NCBI GenBank assembly: GCA_007751255.1
Contig: CP036296.1
Location: 4,960,001 to 5,024,000, forward strand
Direction of reading: 5' to 3'
From: Engelhardtia mirabilis
Lineage (GTDB): Bacteria > Planctomycetota > UBA1135 > GCA-002686595
DNA length: 64,000 nucleotides
Shown here one piece after another: positions 41,983 to 51,410 of the stretch. The stretch's first letter is position 1; each line of letters starts with the position of its first letter. Below the pieces are notes generated by a model. That model saw nothing but the letters and a program-made list of their open reading frames with translations, had not been told where the DNA came from and ran no database searches. The translations under genes and the position numbers were made by a program.

Positions 41983-43422
41983 TCAGTCCCGCGCTGCGGC
42001 AGCACGTCGCAAGGCCCGGGCGGCGGCGACGGCCACCAGCCGATTGCCTGCTGGATTGAGGTGAACCTCGTCGCTGGTCAGCACCCCCTGCGCCGCGTCA
42101 TCGAGGTTGTGAAGAGCCAACTCGTCGGCGAAACGGCGGGCCAGGTCGCACAGGACCAGGCCCCGCTCGGCGGCGACCAGGCGGGTGCGCGCCGCGTAGT
42201 CGTCCAGCTTGCCGTCGTGGCGGTTCGTTCCCGCGCGGCGCTCCCCGATCACCGATGGCGTCGCCAGGACGACCGTCGCCCCCGATTGCTCGAGGCCGTC
42301 GACGAGCTCGCGCAGGCCGGCTTCGAAGTCTTCGATCGACGTCCCGCCGCCCCACTCCTGGTGCCAGACGTCGTTGATCCCGATGTAGACGAAGACCAGG
42401 GTCGCGCCCTCGTCGACCACGTCCTTCCGGTAGCGCGCCAGGAGGTCGGGGACCCGGTTGCCGCTGATGCCCGCCGGGATCACCTGGGCTTCGGGACGGT
42501 GCTCGGCCAGGGCCCGACGCAAGAGGTCCACGTAGCCCTCCTCGGCGTTGCCCGCCTCGGTGATCGAATCGCCGAGGAACGCGACGCGCTCGTCCGGAGC
42601 ACAGGCTTCCGCGAAGAGCCGCGCGGCCGCCGCCAACTGCGCCTTTGGATCGCGCACCTGGGCGAAGATCCAGTCCAGGCAACCCTCGCTGCCATAGGCC
42701 TGGTTCCAGACGTCGTGCCCGACGCCCGGCAGCTCGTGGTAGTCGACCTCGGCACCGGCGGCGCGCAGGGCTTCGACCATGCGCTGTGACTGCCCCACGG
42801 CCACCATCGGGTCGTCGGCGCCGTGCCAGATCGAGAAGGGCAAGCCGGCCATGTCCGGGGCGTTCTCGACCAGCCCGCCGCCACACAGGGGCGTCGCGCT
42901 GGCGAACCAGTCCGGTCGGCGCGCGGCCAGGTCGAAGGTGCCGAAGCCGCCCAGGGAGAGGCCGGTCAAGTGGATGCGGTCGGTGTCGATCGGCTGTGTG
43001 CCCACGACTTCCCGCAGGGCGGCCATCGCGCCGCGCATCGCCGGAGTCGCCGGTGCGCCGGGCTCGAGCGCGCGGAAGCCGTCGGTGAACGTGGTCCAGG
43101 CCTGGCCCTCCGGGCACTGGGGCGCGAGGACGAAGCACGGGTACTTCGCGCGGTTCTCGGCCTTGGCCATGCGCTCGGGGAAGTGGTGCTGTTGGTTGCG
43201 GTTGTCGTCGCCGCGCTCGCCGGCGCCGTGCAGGAACAGGACCAGGGGGTAGCGCCGGCCCTCGACCAACTCGGCGGGCGGCAGCAGCAGGTAGGGCGTG
43301 CGCACGCCATCGACCTCGACCGCGCCCTCCAGGTAGACCGACTCCGGGACCGGGATCAGCGCGGGCGCCGGGTCCTGGGGCGAGCAGGACGCGAGCACGA
43401 GGGCGAGGGCGGCGATTGTCAT
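41983..43422 (-). CDS. Bifunctional esterase lipoprotein: alpha/beta hydrolase fused to SGNH hydrolase
   Basis: 479 residues. Lipoprotein signal with L-V-L-A-S-C-S (Cys13). Domain 1 (about 30-265) is a PHB-depolymerase/esterase-like alpha/beta hydrolase: oxyanion-type L-F-L-H-G-A-G, nucleophile G-L-S-L-G-G (Ser156), acid H-G-A-D-D-P, and His in G-V-G-H-D-V. Domain 2 (about 280-475) is a complete SGNH esterase: F-L-G-D-S-I-T (block I, Ser289), a block II A-G-I-S-G-N-R, G-I-N-D-V-W (block III) and [10 protein letters not shown] (block V). Such tandem esterases usually remove acetyl or aryl groups from plant or algal polysaccharides. A 146-bp gap to the FG-GAP gene holds nothing clear. Confidence 0.93.
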   Translation of the reverse strand: MTIAALALVLASCSPQDPAPALIPVPESVYLEGAVEVDGVRTPYLLLPPAELVEGRRYPLVLFLHGAGERGDDNRNQQHHFPERMAKAENRAKYPCFVLAPQCPEGQAWTTFTDGFRALEPGAPATPAMRGAMAALREVVGTQPIDTDRIHLTGLSLGGFGTFDLAARRPDWFASATPLCGGGLVENAPDMAGLPFSIWHGADDPMVAVGQSQRMVEALRAAGAEVDYHELPGVGHDVWNQAYGSEGCLDWIFAQVRDPKAQLAAAARLFAEACAPDERVAFLGDSITEAGNAEEGYVDLLRRALAEHRPEAQVIPAGISGNRVPDLLARYRKDVVDEGATLVFVYIGINDVWHQEWGGGTSIEDFEAGLRELVDGLEQSGATVVLATPSVIGERRAGTNRHDGKLDDYAARTRLVAAERGLVLCDLARRFADELALHNLDDAAQGVLTSDEVHLNPAGNRLVAVAAARALRRAAAARD

Positions 43423-43484
43423 GGGCGTGTTGCGTCCGCTGGGGGGATAGCCGTGGGAGTGGAGCAGGAGGCTATGGTCGCGGC

Positions 43485-43904
43485 ATGAAGTCCCACCGCC
43501 AAGAGCTGACCTTCGAAGTGCCCGAGCGCCGGGGCTTCCTCAACATCACTCCCCAGGTCGAAGCCGCGGTCCGAGCGAGCGGGGTGCGCGAGGGCCTGTG
43601 CCTGGTCAATGCCATGCATATCACCGCCAGCGTCTTCATCAACGACGACGAGGCCGGCCTGCTGCACGACTACGAGCGCTGGCTGGAGCAGCTCGCGCCC
43701 CACGCCCCCACCTCCCACTATCGCCACAACGACACCGGCGAGGACAACGGGGACGCCCACCTCAAGCGCCAGGTCATGGGCCGCGAGGTGGTCGTGGCGA
43801 TCACCGGTGGCCAGCTCGACTTCGGGACCTGGGAGCGGATCTTCTACGGGGAGTTCGACGGACGGCGCCCCAAGCGCGTGCTGATCAAGGTCATCGGCGA
43901 GTAG
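43485..43904 (+). CDS. YjbQ family (UPF0047) protein
   Basis: 139 residues, the usual size. Conserved features: G-F-L-N-I-T near the start, [30 protein letters not shown] and [14 protein letters not shown]. The conserved His, Asp and Glu residues form the family's putative metal-binding pocket. Members are described as thiamin-phosphate-synthase-like by complementation, but the true role is unsettled. GGAGG lies about 16 bp upstream of the start. It is divergent from the bifunctional esterase (62-bp gap). Confidence 0.95.
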   Translation: MKSHRQELTFEVPERRGFLNITPQVEAAVRASGVREGLCLVNAMHITASVFINDDEAGLLHDYERWLEQLAPHAPTSHYRHNDTGEDNGDAHLKRQVMGREVVVAITGGQLDFGTWERIFYGEFDGRRPKRVLIKVIGE

Positions 43905-44095
43905 TCGACATCGGGGCTGGAGTCGGGCCCCCCCGCCGACTAGACAGGACGGCCGAAATCCCGCTTCGGTGGTCCGGATCCCCGCGGATCCGGCCGCCGG
44001 GCGGACGGCCGTCACGGCTCGCCCTCCGAGGGCGTACTCGGGCTCAGCCCGAGTAGAGCCGACCGATCGGCCCCTGGCGGCCCCGACGGCCCCGT

Positions 44096-44155
44096 CGATT
44101 CCCGTCCCACCGCTTCCCGTCCCACCGCTTCCCGTCCCACGAAGTCCCGTCCAAC
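44096..44155. repeat. Tandem array, four 15-bp units, abutting a start codon
   Basis: Four units of C-G-C-T-T-C-C-C-G-T-C-C-C-A-C type: the middle two are identical, the first and last differ at one to four positions. The array ends 1 bp before the ATG of the YceI-like gene and takes up the place of the ribosome-binding site. There is no purine-rich Shine-Dalgarno sequence in it. Confidence 0.9.
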
Positions 44156-44156
44156 C

Positions 44157-44768
44157 ATGCTCAACCGTCTCCTCCTCGCCGGCGGCGCCCTTGTCGCGAC
44201 CGCCGCCGCACTGCTCATCGCCCCCGCCCCGGCCGTCGCCGTCGCCCCGGTCAACACCGAAGGCGCGACCTACGACATCGACGCCGGGCACAGCTCGATC
44301 CACTTCGACGTCGAGCACCTGGGTCTCTCCCGCGCCTGGGGCCGCTTCAACGAGTTCGAAGGCAGCTTCACGTCCGGCGAGAAGGCCGCGGACATGTCGG
44401 TCGAGCTGACGGTCAAGACCGCCACGGTCGACACCAACAACCCCAAGCGCGACGAGCACCTGCGCTCGGCCGACTTCTTCAACGCAGCCCAGTTCCCCGA
44501 GATGAAGTTCGTCTCGACCGCGGTCAAGAAGAAGCGTGACGGCCAGTGGGACCTGGAGGGCAACCTGACCATGCTCGGCACCACCGCGAAGGTCGCGGCC
44601 GAGCTGACCATGGTCGGCAGCGGCGAGGACCCCTGGGGCGGTACCCGCGCCGGTTACACCGCCACGTTCACCGTCGATCGCACTGACTTCGGAATGGACG
44701 CCTACGAGGGCACCCTGGGCAACGAGGTCAACGTGCGCGTGGACCTCGAGGGCGTGCTGCGTAAGTAG
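44157..44768 (+). CDS. YceI-family secreted protein
   Basis: 203 residues. A signal peptide (residues 1-29: hydrophobic L-L-L-A-G-G-A-L-V-A-T, cleavage near A-V-A) precedes a lipocalin-like YceI beta-barrel. Family signatures: Y-D-I-D-A-G-H-S-S-I-H-F, H-L-G-L-S-R-A-W-G-R-F, R-D-E-H-L-R-S-A-D-F-F, F-P-E-M-K-F-V-S and the final F-G-M-D-A-Y-E-G. Relatives bind polyisoprenoids and are often periplasmic. A tandem array, not a Shine-Dalgarno motif, lies just upstream, so initiation may be leaderless or weak. A hairpin begins at its stop codon. Confidence 0.95.
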   Translation: MLNRLLLAGGALVATAAALLIAPAPAVAVAPVNTEGATYDIDAGHSSIHFDVEHLGLSRAWGRFNEFEGSFTSGEKAADMSVELTVKTATVDTNNPKRDEHLRSADFFNAAQFPEMKFVSTAVKKKRDGQWDLEGNLTMLGTTAKVAAELTMVGSGEDPWGGTRAGYTATFTVDRTDFGMDAYEGTLGNEVNVRVDLEGVLRK

Positions 44769-44791
44769 GACCCACGGGTCCCTCTCGAGGG
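44768..44791 (+). terminator. Paired hairpins at the end of the YceI-like gene
   Basis: GGACCC-AC-GGGTCC (44768-44781) and CCCTC-TC-GAGGG (44780-44791) overlap at the end of the YceI-like gene. No U-tract follows, so this may be an alternative-fold or RNA-stability site as much as a terminator. A further 120 bp to the next start contain no clear element. Confidence 0.4.
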
Positions 44792-44912
44792 TCCAGTGTC
44801 CTGACCGGCGTCGGGTGCGAGCTGCTCGCTCCCGGCGCCGTTTTCAAAGCCGCGCAGCTCGCCGCTGGCGTGCTGACCGACCGTTGAACCCTTCCGCCGA
44901 CCCGCGAGAGCG

Positions 44913-45830
44913 ATGCCGACCTTCGAACAACTGCTGCAGGGAGTCCCCACGGGCGACGCCCTGATCTGGGCTTCGATCCTGCCCTTCCTGTTGGGGCTCT
45001 TCCTGGTCGCGCTCGCCCTGCGGCGAACGGCGCCCGGCGGTTCAACGGCTTGGGGCGCGAGCCTGGCCCTGCTCGGCGCTTGGATCGCGATCCACATCGC
45101 CGTGTGGGGTCCGCCGCCGATGCCGCCGGTGATGGCCTACGACTGGTTGATCGTCGGTGTCCCCTTGGCCGCCCTCGCAGCACTGTGGACCGCAGCCAAT
45201 CGCGACCGCCGCAAGCTCGGCCTCGCGATCCAAGTGGTCGCCGCCGTGACCCTCGCCGGCCTGACCCTCTGGCCGCGCCTGCGCGTCGCCGGCTGGGGCC
45301 CCTGGGAGAACACGTGGCGCAGCGCCGTGCTCGGCGGAGCGATCCTCGTGGCCTGGCTCGGCGCCCTACGCGGTGCTGCGCGCCGACCCGCGCGCGAGAG
45401 CCTCGGACTCCAGCTCGCCACCGCCAGCTGCGCGGCGATCGCCGTGGGCATGTCCGGGACCCAGAACATGGCCCAGGCCGCCGGAGGCGTCGCCGCCTGC
45501 CTGGCCGGCGCACTCCTGGCCTCCATGCGCCAGGCCGACGGCGCCGGCCGCCTGGCCCTGGGCTCCGCCCCCATCGCCGCCGCCGCCGTGGGCGGCCTGC
45601 TGCTCAACGGGCACCTCTTCGCCTACGTGGAGTTGCGCGTGTTCCTGCTCTGCCTGGCGCCCCTGCTCCTGGCCCCCGCCGGAGCCCTGCTGTGGCCGAA
45701 CAAGCGCGGCCTGATCGCCGACGCCCTGCGGGTCCTGGTCCTGGCCGCCCCCGCGTTGCTCGGCGCCGCCCTGGCCGTCATGACCTTCCAAGCCGAGGCT
45801 GCCACCGACGGCAGCGCCGGGTACTACTGA
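44913..45830 (+). CDS. Polytopic membrane protein, unknown function
   Basis: 305 residues, about 8 membrane helices spread over the whole length (for example I-L-P-F-L-L-G-L-F-L-V-A-L-A-L near residue 25 and V-L-V-L-A-A-P-A-L-L-G-A-A near the end). It ends in a short hydrophilic tail, T-D-G-S-A-G-Y-Y. No known transporter motif is visible. A decayed partial copy of this gene lies at about 52430-52665 beyond the kinase locus, same orientation, with the same Y-Y ending. GAG-rich sequence just upstream of the ATG (CCGCGAGAGCG) is only a weak ribosome site. Confidence 0.75.
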   Translation: MPTFEQLLQGVPTGDALIWASILPFLLGLFLVALALRRTAPGGSTAWGASLALLGAWIAIHIAVWGPPPMPPVMAYDWLIVGVPLAALAALWTAANRDRRKLGLAIQVVAAVTLAGLTLWPRLRVAGWGPWENTWRSAVLGGAILVAWLGALRGAARRPARESLGLQLATASCAAIAVGMSGTQNMAQAAGGVAACLAGALLASMRQADGAGRLALGSAPIAAAAVGGLLLNGHLFAYVELRVFLLCLAPLLLAPAGALLWPNKRGLIADALRVLVLAAPALLGAALAVMTFQAEAATDGSAGYY

Positions 45831-46063
45831 GCGATGAGTCCATCCCTGCCGCAGGCCCCCGCCCTGGCCATCCCGCCGCAGCCTGATGGCCGACCCCCTC
45901 TGCGTGGTAGCTCCTACCCGCCCCCGCCACCCGAGCCGCCATAACCCTCCAAGCTGAAGCAGCGACCGACCCAAGCGCTGGCAACGTCCGAGTCCGGTGA
46001 GCCCATCTCGCAGGGCGTCCGCAAGGGCCGCGTCGGCTCAAGCTCGGCCCACCGGCCCCGCCT
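45831..46063. other. Convergent intergenic region with possible degenerate 3' remnant
   Basis: The 233 bp between the membrane-protein gene and the kinase gene contain no frame I accept. Around 45940-45985 the bases (ATAACCCTCCAAGCTGAAGC) resemble the 3' end of the preceding gene (ATGACCTTCCAAGCCGAGGC), suggesting another, highly eroded copy of that tail. This match is short and uncertain. Confidence 0.35.
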
Positions 46064-49000
46064 CTACCTCGAACTCTGTGGCACGGAACTCGCCACGACC
46101 GATTCCGCTTCCTCGATCAGGCGAAGAAGGCTCTCGTCGTCCCCATCCTGATGATTGCGCGCCGCGCGCCGCGCACGATCGAGCGCATCCACGGCCTCCG
46201 TACCGAGACCGAGCCGTGCCGCGGACATTGCCAGGAAGAGCTCGATTCGAGGACACGGTTCAGACGCTGACGCTCTCAAGGCGAGGAGACCCTCCATCGC
46301 TTCGTCGAAAGCGCCACAGCGATAGTCTGCAGCCGGCCATGCCCACCGATCTGCAGGGTCCAAGAAGGCATCCCGCGCCTTGAGCGTCGCCATCGCGCGT
46401 CGCGCCACGTCGTAGTCCTCGGGCGAGCCGTTCGGATTCGACAGTCGCTCCCCCGCGACCCAGCTGAGCCCGACGCTCGAGAGGCCGCCGACGCTCGAGG
46501 CGATCCGCAACGCTTCCTCGCGCACCTCGACCGCGAGCGCACTATCATTTTCGATCGCCGTGATGACGTCCGGTTGAAAGAAGAGTTCTTCGCTGAGGGC
46601 CTGCACAAGACAGGCGGCTTCGCGAACGATCTCGTTCAATCGAGTCGAAACCTCGTCCGAGGCGGCGTCCGAGACCTCTCTGGGCAAGTCAACAGTCTTG
46701 AGGAGCGCGAGAATCTCTCGCCACGCGGATCCGTTGGCACGTCGCGCCAGGATCCACTCGACCGCGATCGCTCTCGACTCCTCGAAATCCTTGCGCTCGG
46801 AGTACCGCCCGCCATACCACTGCGAATCCAAGATCCTCAGCTCGCCCGTCTCCGACTGAATCGCCAACCGCGATCCGTCAGGACTGAACTGAATCGAACG
46901 GGGCCCTTGAAATCCCCACCATTCGAAAGCCTTCACCTGGAACGACTGGACGACCTGCGACGTTCGGAGGTCGATCATCTTGACGACGCTGTACTCCGGC
47001 TCCGTCACGACTCGCTTGCCGTCGGCGGTCAAGGCCAGCACAGGCCATTGCTCATGCTCCGGAACACGTGCAGGCACGATCGTCCTCGATTCGAGATCTA
47101 CCAAGGCTGCCTCACCCAACTCGTGTTCAAAGACGAGCAGCCATCGACCCGAGGCATCGAAAATCGCACCGTCGGAACGAGCCAGCGGACTCGGTTGCGA
47201 GAAACCGATCAAACGGACTCCCGCGCCCACATCCCAGACCTCGACGCCTCTCGAGGAATGAACTACCGCCAGCGATCGACGGCCATCTACGTGCGCCGCC
47301 AAGACTGACCCGTCCCAAGGCGGCCCCTCGGACCCTTCCAGTCGCTCTCCAATCTCAGCGGCTCGCCCGTACAGCGGGTCGATCAAGGCAGGCCCCGACC
47401 GCTCAGACCATTCGATTCCTACGAGCGCCCCCACTCCCTCTGCACAGTAAGTTCCGATATCGCATTCGAAATCATACTGAAGCCGCCTCAGCATCTGCTT
47501 CGAACTCAGGTCCCAGACCTCGCCGACCCCATGGGACGGCCTCAGTGTCGCTAGCCTGGACGATCCTCCATCAAATGCCACGGGATACATCTCTTCGACC
47601 ATGCTCCCATCGCCTTGGATCGGGGGGTCGTCGATCCAATTCAGAACCGCCACTGGTGCTCCGTCGCCTAGATCGAAGACAAGAGTTCTTCCGTAAGCCC
47701 CATTGACGGCCGAAAATCTTCCATCCGGACTCAGAACGAGCGCTGCCTCCGACATCCATGTAATTCCATGCTGGGTACCATCCACCTCGAACCGGAGGCG
47801 GCAGTTCCCATCGACCAAGCGCCAGACCTCGCCCATCAGATTACCTTCGCCTCCAGAATCCGATATTGCGACGATTTCTCGACCATCCGGCGTGAAGGCA
47901 AACGCCTTAACAGGACGCTCATAGCCACCGATCGTGGACAGTCGGGCATCACATACGTCCCACTCGACCATCAGGCCAGAAAGCCCCGACCCTACGAGCT
48001 CAGTCCCTCCAGGACTGAATGAGAGATCATTAAGAGGCCCCTCCAATCGACGCAGTTGCGTGTCTGTGTCGACCTCGACGATCACCACCCCCTGAGATTC
48101 GTCCGAAACGGCGACAAGGCGCCCATTGCAGGAGACAGCCTCTAGAGCGACGGGTTTCTCGACAGCGAACAGCCGTCGAGCCGCCGCTTCGCTCGTTAGA
48201 TCTCTGACGAATAGCTCCTGATTTCCAGCGAGCGTGACGGCAAGCTCGGCATCATCGCTCAGCAGCGAGTCTATCGCGGATCGCTCGCCCTCGACGAGGT
48301 CGACCTCCCGCCAGACTTGTGCCCCACTGGACAGGACCTGAGCCGATCGCCCGCCGGCAAGGACGACAATACGCGAGTTGTCCCCTGCGAACTGCACTCG
48401 ATCGATGTTCCACGCCTCAGCCTCACCCACTGCGATCGGACTCGAGAAATCCAGATCCTGCGCCCGGAACCTCACGCAATAGCCCCCCTCACGGAGCTCG
48501 GGTTTCCCCTCGATCACCGCAGTCGGCGAGAAACTGTCGGCGCGCTCGAGGTAGCCACAGCCGGCGACTCTCTCGCTTCCGGCGTCCAGCCCTAGTGCTC
48601 CAAGGCTCTGGCCGGTGATCGCGTCCCAACGCCTGACTCCGTGGCTGTCCCAGACCAGCAACTCACGACCATCCGGTCGAAACGAACATCGGGTCGGTCC
48701 CTGCCTCTCCTTACGATCCGTCGCGCTCGTCTCCGGCTCCGACGCCGGCCCGATCGCTAGATCCAACCACAAGGGACCGCGGTCATCGCGAACTGACCAA
48801 ACCAAGACCCGGCCGTCCTTGGCGGCGACGGCGAGCGTCGACGAGTCCGAGCTAAAGGCGAACTCTCCGTCTGACAGCACCGGCACCTCGAAGTTCGCGA
48901 GCAGATTGCCGCTGTCCACATCCCAACATTGGATCCCGTCGTCGGTCCGACTTGCGATCAAGCTGCCATCTGGGCTGTACTCGATCTGCCGCGCCGGCCG

Positions 49001-50638
49001 GGCGCCCCCGAAGGAACGGCGATAGTCCTCGATGGCCGCGTCGAGGAAGTCCCACTCCCACCCCCGTAGCTCCTGCGGTGCGGCGTCCAGCAGGCGACGG
49101 ACCTCCTGTGATCCGAAACCTCGCTCGAGCGCTAGCCCGGCAGAGTTGACGAGCGCCACGTACTGCTGCTCGCGCAGTCGGCTCTGGCGCTCCGCGGCGA
49201 GCTCGACCAGGGCGTCCGCGCGGTGCTTCTGCAGGGTCGTCAGCGTGAGGCCGACGGCCACGGCGACCAGACTCAGTCCGATCGCGGCCGCCAGGGTGCG
49301 GTTGCGCAAGAGCCACTTGCGCGACTCGGCCCAGGTGCCGCTCTCGAAGGCGGCGACGACGCGGCGCTCGAGGAACGCGCGCAGGTCCTCGGCGAGGGCC
49401 TGGATCGTGGGATAGCGCTCGGCGGCGTCGCGGGCCATCGCCTTCTCGCAGATGGCGACCAGCTCGAGGGGCGCGCGCGGCGCGACCTCGGCGAGGGCGC
49501 GCGGCGGGCCCTCGAGGACCCGCATCAGGACCGTGTAGGGCGAGACGCGGGCGCCGGCGGGGACGAAGGGCACCTGGCCGGCGATGAGCTCGTAGAGCAT
49601 CGCGCCGACGCCGTAGACGTCGGAGCGCGGGCCGATGGCCTCGCGCTCGCCGCGGGCCTGCTCGGGGGACATGTAGGCGGGCGTGCCGATCACGTCGCCG
49701 TCCATGGTCAGGAGCGGGGAGTCAAGGGGGGTGTCAAGCTCGGGCCGGCGCAGGGAGTCGACGGCACTGGCATGTGGACGTCCGGTTGCGTTCGGACGCA
49801 CGTCACGCACGTCGGGCTCCCCGAGCACCCGCGCCAGGCCCCAGTCCATGACGTAGACCTCGCCGTGGCGGCCGACCATTACGTTGGCGGGCTTCAGGTC
49901 GCGGTGGATCACGCCCTTCTCGTGGGCGAAGGCGAGGCTCTCGCAGACACGCAGGAGCACGCCGAGGGCGCGGGGCTGGCTCCAGCCGTGGGCGCCGGAC
50001 CGGACGTGTTCGAAGACGGTCGCGAGGTCCTCGCCCTTGACCAGCTTCATGGTGAAGAACGCGCGGCCGCTCTCGTCGGCGCCGAGTTCGTGGACCGGGA
50101 CGATGCCCGGGTGGTTGAGCTGACTGGCGATGCGCGCTTCGTCGACGAAACGAGTGAGGGTCCGACCGTCGACCCTCGGTGTATCGCCCTCGGGGCTCTC
50201 CTCGCCGCGTCCGAGGACGACCTTCATGGCGAGCGGACGATTGAGCTTCGTGTCCCAGACCTTCAGCACGACGCCTCCCCCACCGCGGCCGATCACGGCG
50301 CGGAAGCGGTAGCGGCCCGAGTTGGGCGCGTGGATGCCGAGGCGGTCGAGAAGCTCGTCCGACGGGGGCTGACCGCTGTCTCGATCGTCGTCGCCCGCAC
50401 CCGAGAGCGGCGACAAGACGATCCCCGCGCCATCTCGCACGAGGCCGGGGACCGCGCGGCCGAGCAGCGGAGCGAACAGCTTCCAGTCGGCGTGGTACCG
50501 CGTGAGGTCGTCCGCGAGCGCCGGATGCTCGGCGAGGACTTCCTCGAAAGCCGGGGCTTCCCCCGCCTCGGCGGCCACCGCCCATGACGCAAAGATCAAC
50601 TCGGCGTCGTCGGGCTCGTCTATGTCATCCGTCGGCAT
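46064..50638 (-). CDS. Membrane-bound Ser/Thr protein kinase fused to WD40-like propeller
   Basis: 1524 residues. The kinase domain (about 110-425) has G-R-G-G-G-G-V-V, A-M-K-V-V (Lys), H-R-D-L-K-P-A-N-V (about 240), M-D-W-G-L-A (a D-W-G in place of D-F-G, common in Planctomycetota) and G-T-P-A-Y-M-S-P-E-Q-A. One membrane helix follows (about 446-466), then a coiled segment, then a long stretch of WD40-like blades (about 510-1290; recurring S-P-D-G-R/S and x-x-W-D patterns) and helical tail repeats. The ATG (M-P-T-D-D-I-D) is 17 bp after the stop of the sigma gene, so both are co-transcribed. The propeller half is visibly less GC-rich than the kinase half. Confidence 0.95.
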   Translation of the reverse strand: MPTDDIDEPDDAELIFASWAVAAEAGEAPAFEEVLAEHPALADDLTRYHADWKLFAPLLGRAVPGLVRDGAGIVLSPLSGAGDDDRDSGQPPSDELLDRLGIHAPNSGRYRFRAVIGRGGGGVVLKVWDTKLNRPLAMKVVLGRGEESPEGDTPRVDGRTLTRFVDEARIASQLNHPGIVPVHELGADESGRAFFTMKLVKGEDLATVFEHVRSGAHGWSQPRALGVLLRVCESLAFAHEKGVIHRDLKPANVMVGRHGEVYVMDWGLARVLGEPDVRDVRPNATGRPHASAVDSLRRPELDTPLDSPLLTMDGDVIGTPAYMSPEQARGEREAIGPRSDVYGVGAMLYELIAGQVPFVPAGARVSPYTVLMRVLEGPPRALAEVAPRAPLELVAICEKAMARDAAERYPTIQALAEDLRAFLERRVVAAFESGTWAESRKWLLRNRTLAAAIGLSLVAVAVGLTLTTLQKHRADALVELAAERQSRLREQQYVALVNSAGLALERGFGSQEVRRLLDAAPQELRGWEWDFLDAAIEDYRRSFGGARPARQIEYSPDGSLIASRTDDGIQCWDVDSGNLLANFEVPVLSDGEFAFSSDSSTLAVAAKDGRVLVWSVRDDRGPLWLDLAIGPASEPETSATDRKERQGPTRCSFRPDGRELLVWDSHGVRRWDAITGQSLGALGLDAGSERVAGCGYLERADSFSPTAVIEGKPELREGGYCVRFRAQDLDFSSPIAVGEAEAWNIDRVQFAGDNSRIVVLAGGRSAQVLSSGAQVWREVDLVEGERSAIDSLLSDDAELAVTLAGNQELFVRDLTSEAAARRLFAVEKPVALEAVSCNGRLVAVSDESQGVVIVEVDTDTQLRRLEGPLNDLSFSPGGTELVGSGLSGLMVEWDVCDARLSTIGGYERPVKAFAFTPDGREIVAISDSGGEGNLMGEVWRLVDGNCRLRFEVDGTQHGITWMSEAALVLSPDGRFSAVNGAYGRTLVFDLGDGAPVAVLNWIDDPPIQGDGSMVEEMYPVAFDGGSSRLATLRPSHGVGEVWDLSSKQMLRRLQYDFECDIGTYCAEGVGALVGIEWSERSGPALIDPLYGRAAEIGERLEGSEGPPWDGSVLAAHVDGRRSLAVVHSSRGVEVWDVGAGVRLIGFSQPSPLARSDGAIFDASGRWLLVFEHELGEAALVDLESRTIVPARVPEHEQWPVLALTADGKRVVTEPEYSVVKMIDLRTSQVVQSFQVKAFEWWGFQGPRSIQFSPDGSRLAIQSETGELRILDSQWYGGRYSERKDFEESRAIAVEWILARRANGSAWREILALLKTVDLPREVSDAASDEVSTRLNEIVREAACLVQALSEELFFQPDVITAIENDSALAVEVREEALRIASSVGGLSSVGLSWVAGERLSNPNGSPEDYDVARRAMATLKARDAFLDPADRWAWPAADYRCGAFDEAMEGLLALRASASEPCPRIELFLAMSAARLGLGTEAVDALDRARRAARNHQDGDDESLLRLIEEAESVVASSVPQSSR

Positions 50639-50655
50639 GGGCTCGATCTTTCACG

Positions 50656-51315
50656 TCAGGCGTCTCGCTCTCTCGGTTGCAATCGGGGGCGCAACGCCCG
50701 TCGGAGTCGAATCCAGGCGCGCTGGTGGAGTTGACGTGCAGCGCCCTGCTCCCGACCGAGCTCGGCCGCGATCCGATCCCAGTCCTCACCGACGTAGTCA
50801 CGCAGGACGACGACGCGGCGTTGGTCCTCCGGGAGTCGGGTAACCTCGTCGTCGAGCAGCTCGCGGACCTCGGCCAACATCGCCTGCTCGTCCGGACGCT
50901 CGTCACCGGCGCCGAGCCGCCCGCACGCACTCTCGGCGAGCGGGACCTCGCGCCTGACATCTCGCTTGCGAGTCGTGCGCGCGGCATAGGCATCGCGGAT
51001 CTGATTGGTCGCGATCATCGCGAGCCAGTTGAGGATCCCCGCGTGGTTGCGCGGATACAGGTCCGCAATGCGGGGCAGCGCCGCGCGGAACGTGCTCTGG
51101 ACAATGTCCATCGAATCGTGGTCGCGGCGCAGGAAGCTCTCCCCGAGTTGGATCCGCACGATCCGGCGCAGGCGATCCTGGTAACGCGCGACCAGGTCCT
51201 CGAGCGCATTGCGGTCACCTGCCCGTGCCAGCGCGAGCAGCTCGAGCGATGCTTTGGGTGTAGGCAGGTCACCCGGGGAGAGCGAGCGTGCCAGGAGATC
51301 GTCGGGGTCGGTCAT
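50656..51315 (-). CDS. ECF RNA polymerase sigma factor (kinase-linked)
   Basis: 219 residues. Region 2: D-I-V-Q-S-T-F near residue 70 and I-L-N-W-L-A-M-I-A-T-N-Q-I-R-D. Region 4: L-P-E-D-Q-R-R-V-V-V-L-R-D-Y with D-W-D-R-I-A-A-E-L-G as the recognition helix-turn-helix. Sigma factors immediately upstream of a Ser/Thr kinase are a known planctomycete arrangement, in which phosphorylation is thought to control the sigma factor. Here the kinase starts 17 bp past the stop. The FGE-fold gene precedes it by 95 bp on the same strand. Confidence 0.93.
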   Translation of the reverse strand: MTDPDDLLARSLSPGDLPTPKASLELLALARAGDRNALEDLVARYQDRLRRIVRIQLGESFLRRDHDSMDIVQSTFRAALPRIADLYPRNHAGILNWLAMIATNQIRDAYAARTTRKRDVRREVPLAESACGRLGAGDERPDEQAMLAEVRELLDDEVTRLPEDQRRVVVLRDYVGEDWDRIAAELGREQGAARQLHQRAWIRLRRALRPRLQPRERDA

Positions 51316-51410
51316 TCGGTCGAAGCGCTATTCTGCTCCGCTCTCGCGGATCTTGGGAGTGGGGTGATCGAGGCTTCGGCCCTGCGCCCACCAACGACCT
51401 CGAGACAGCG

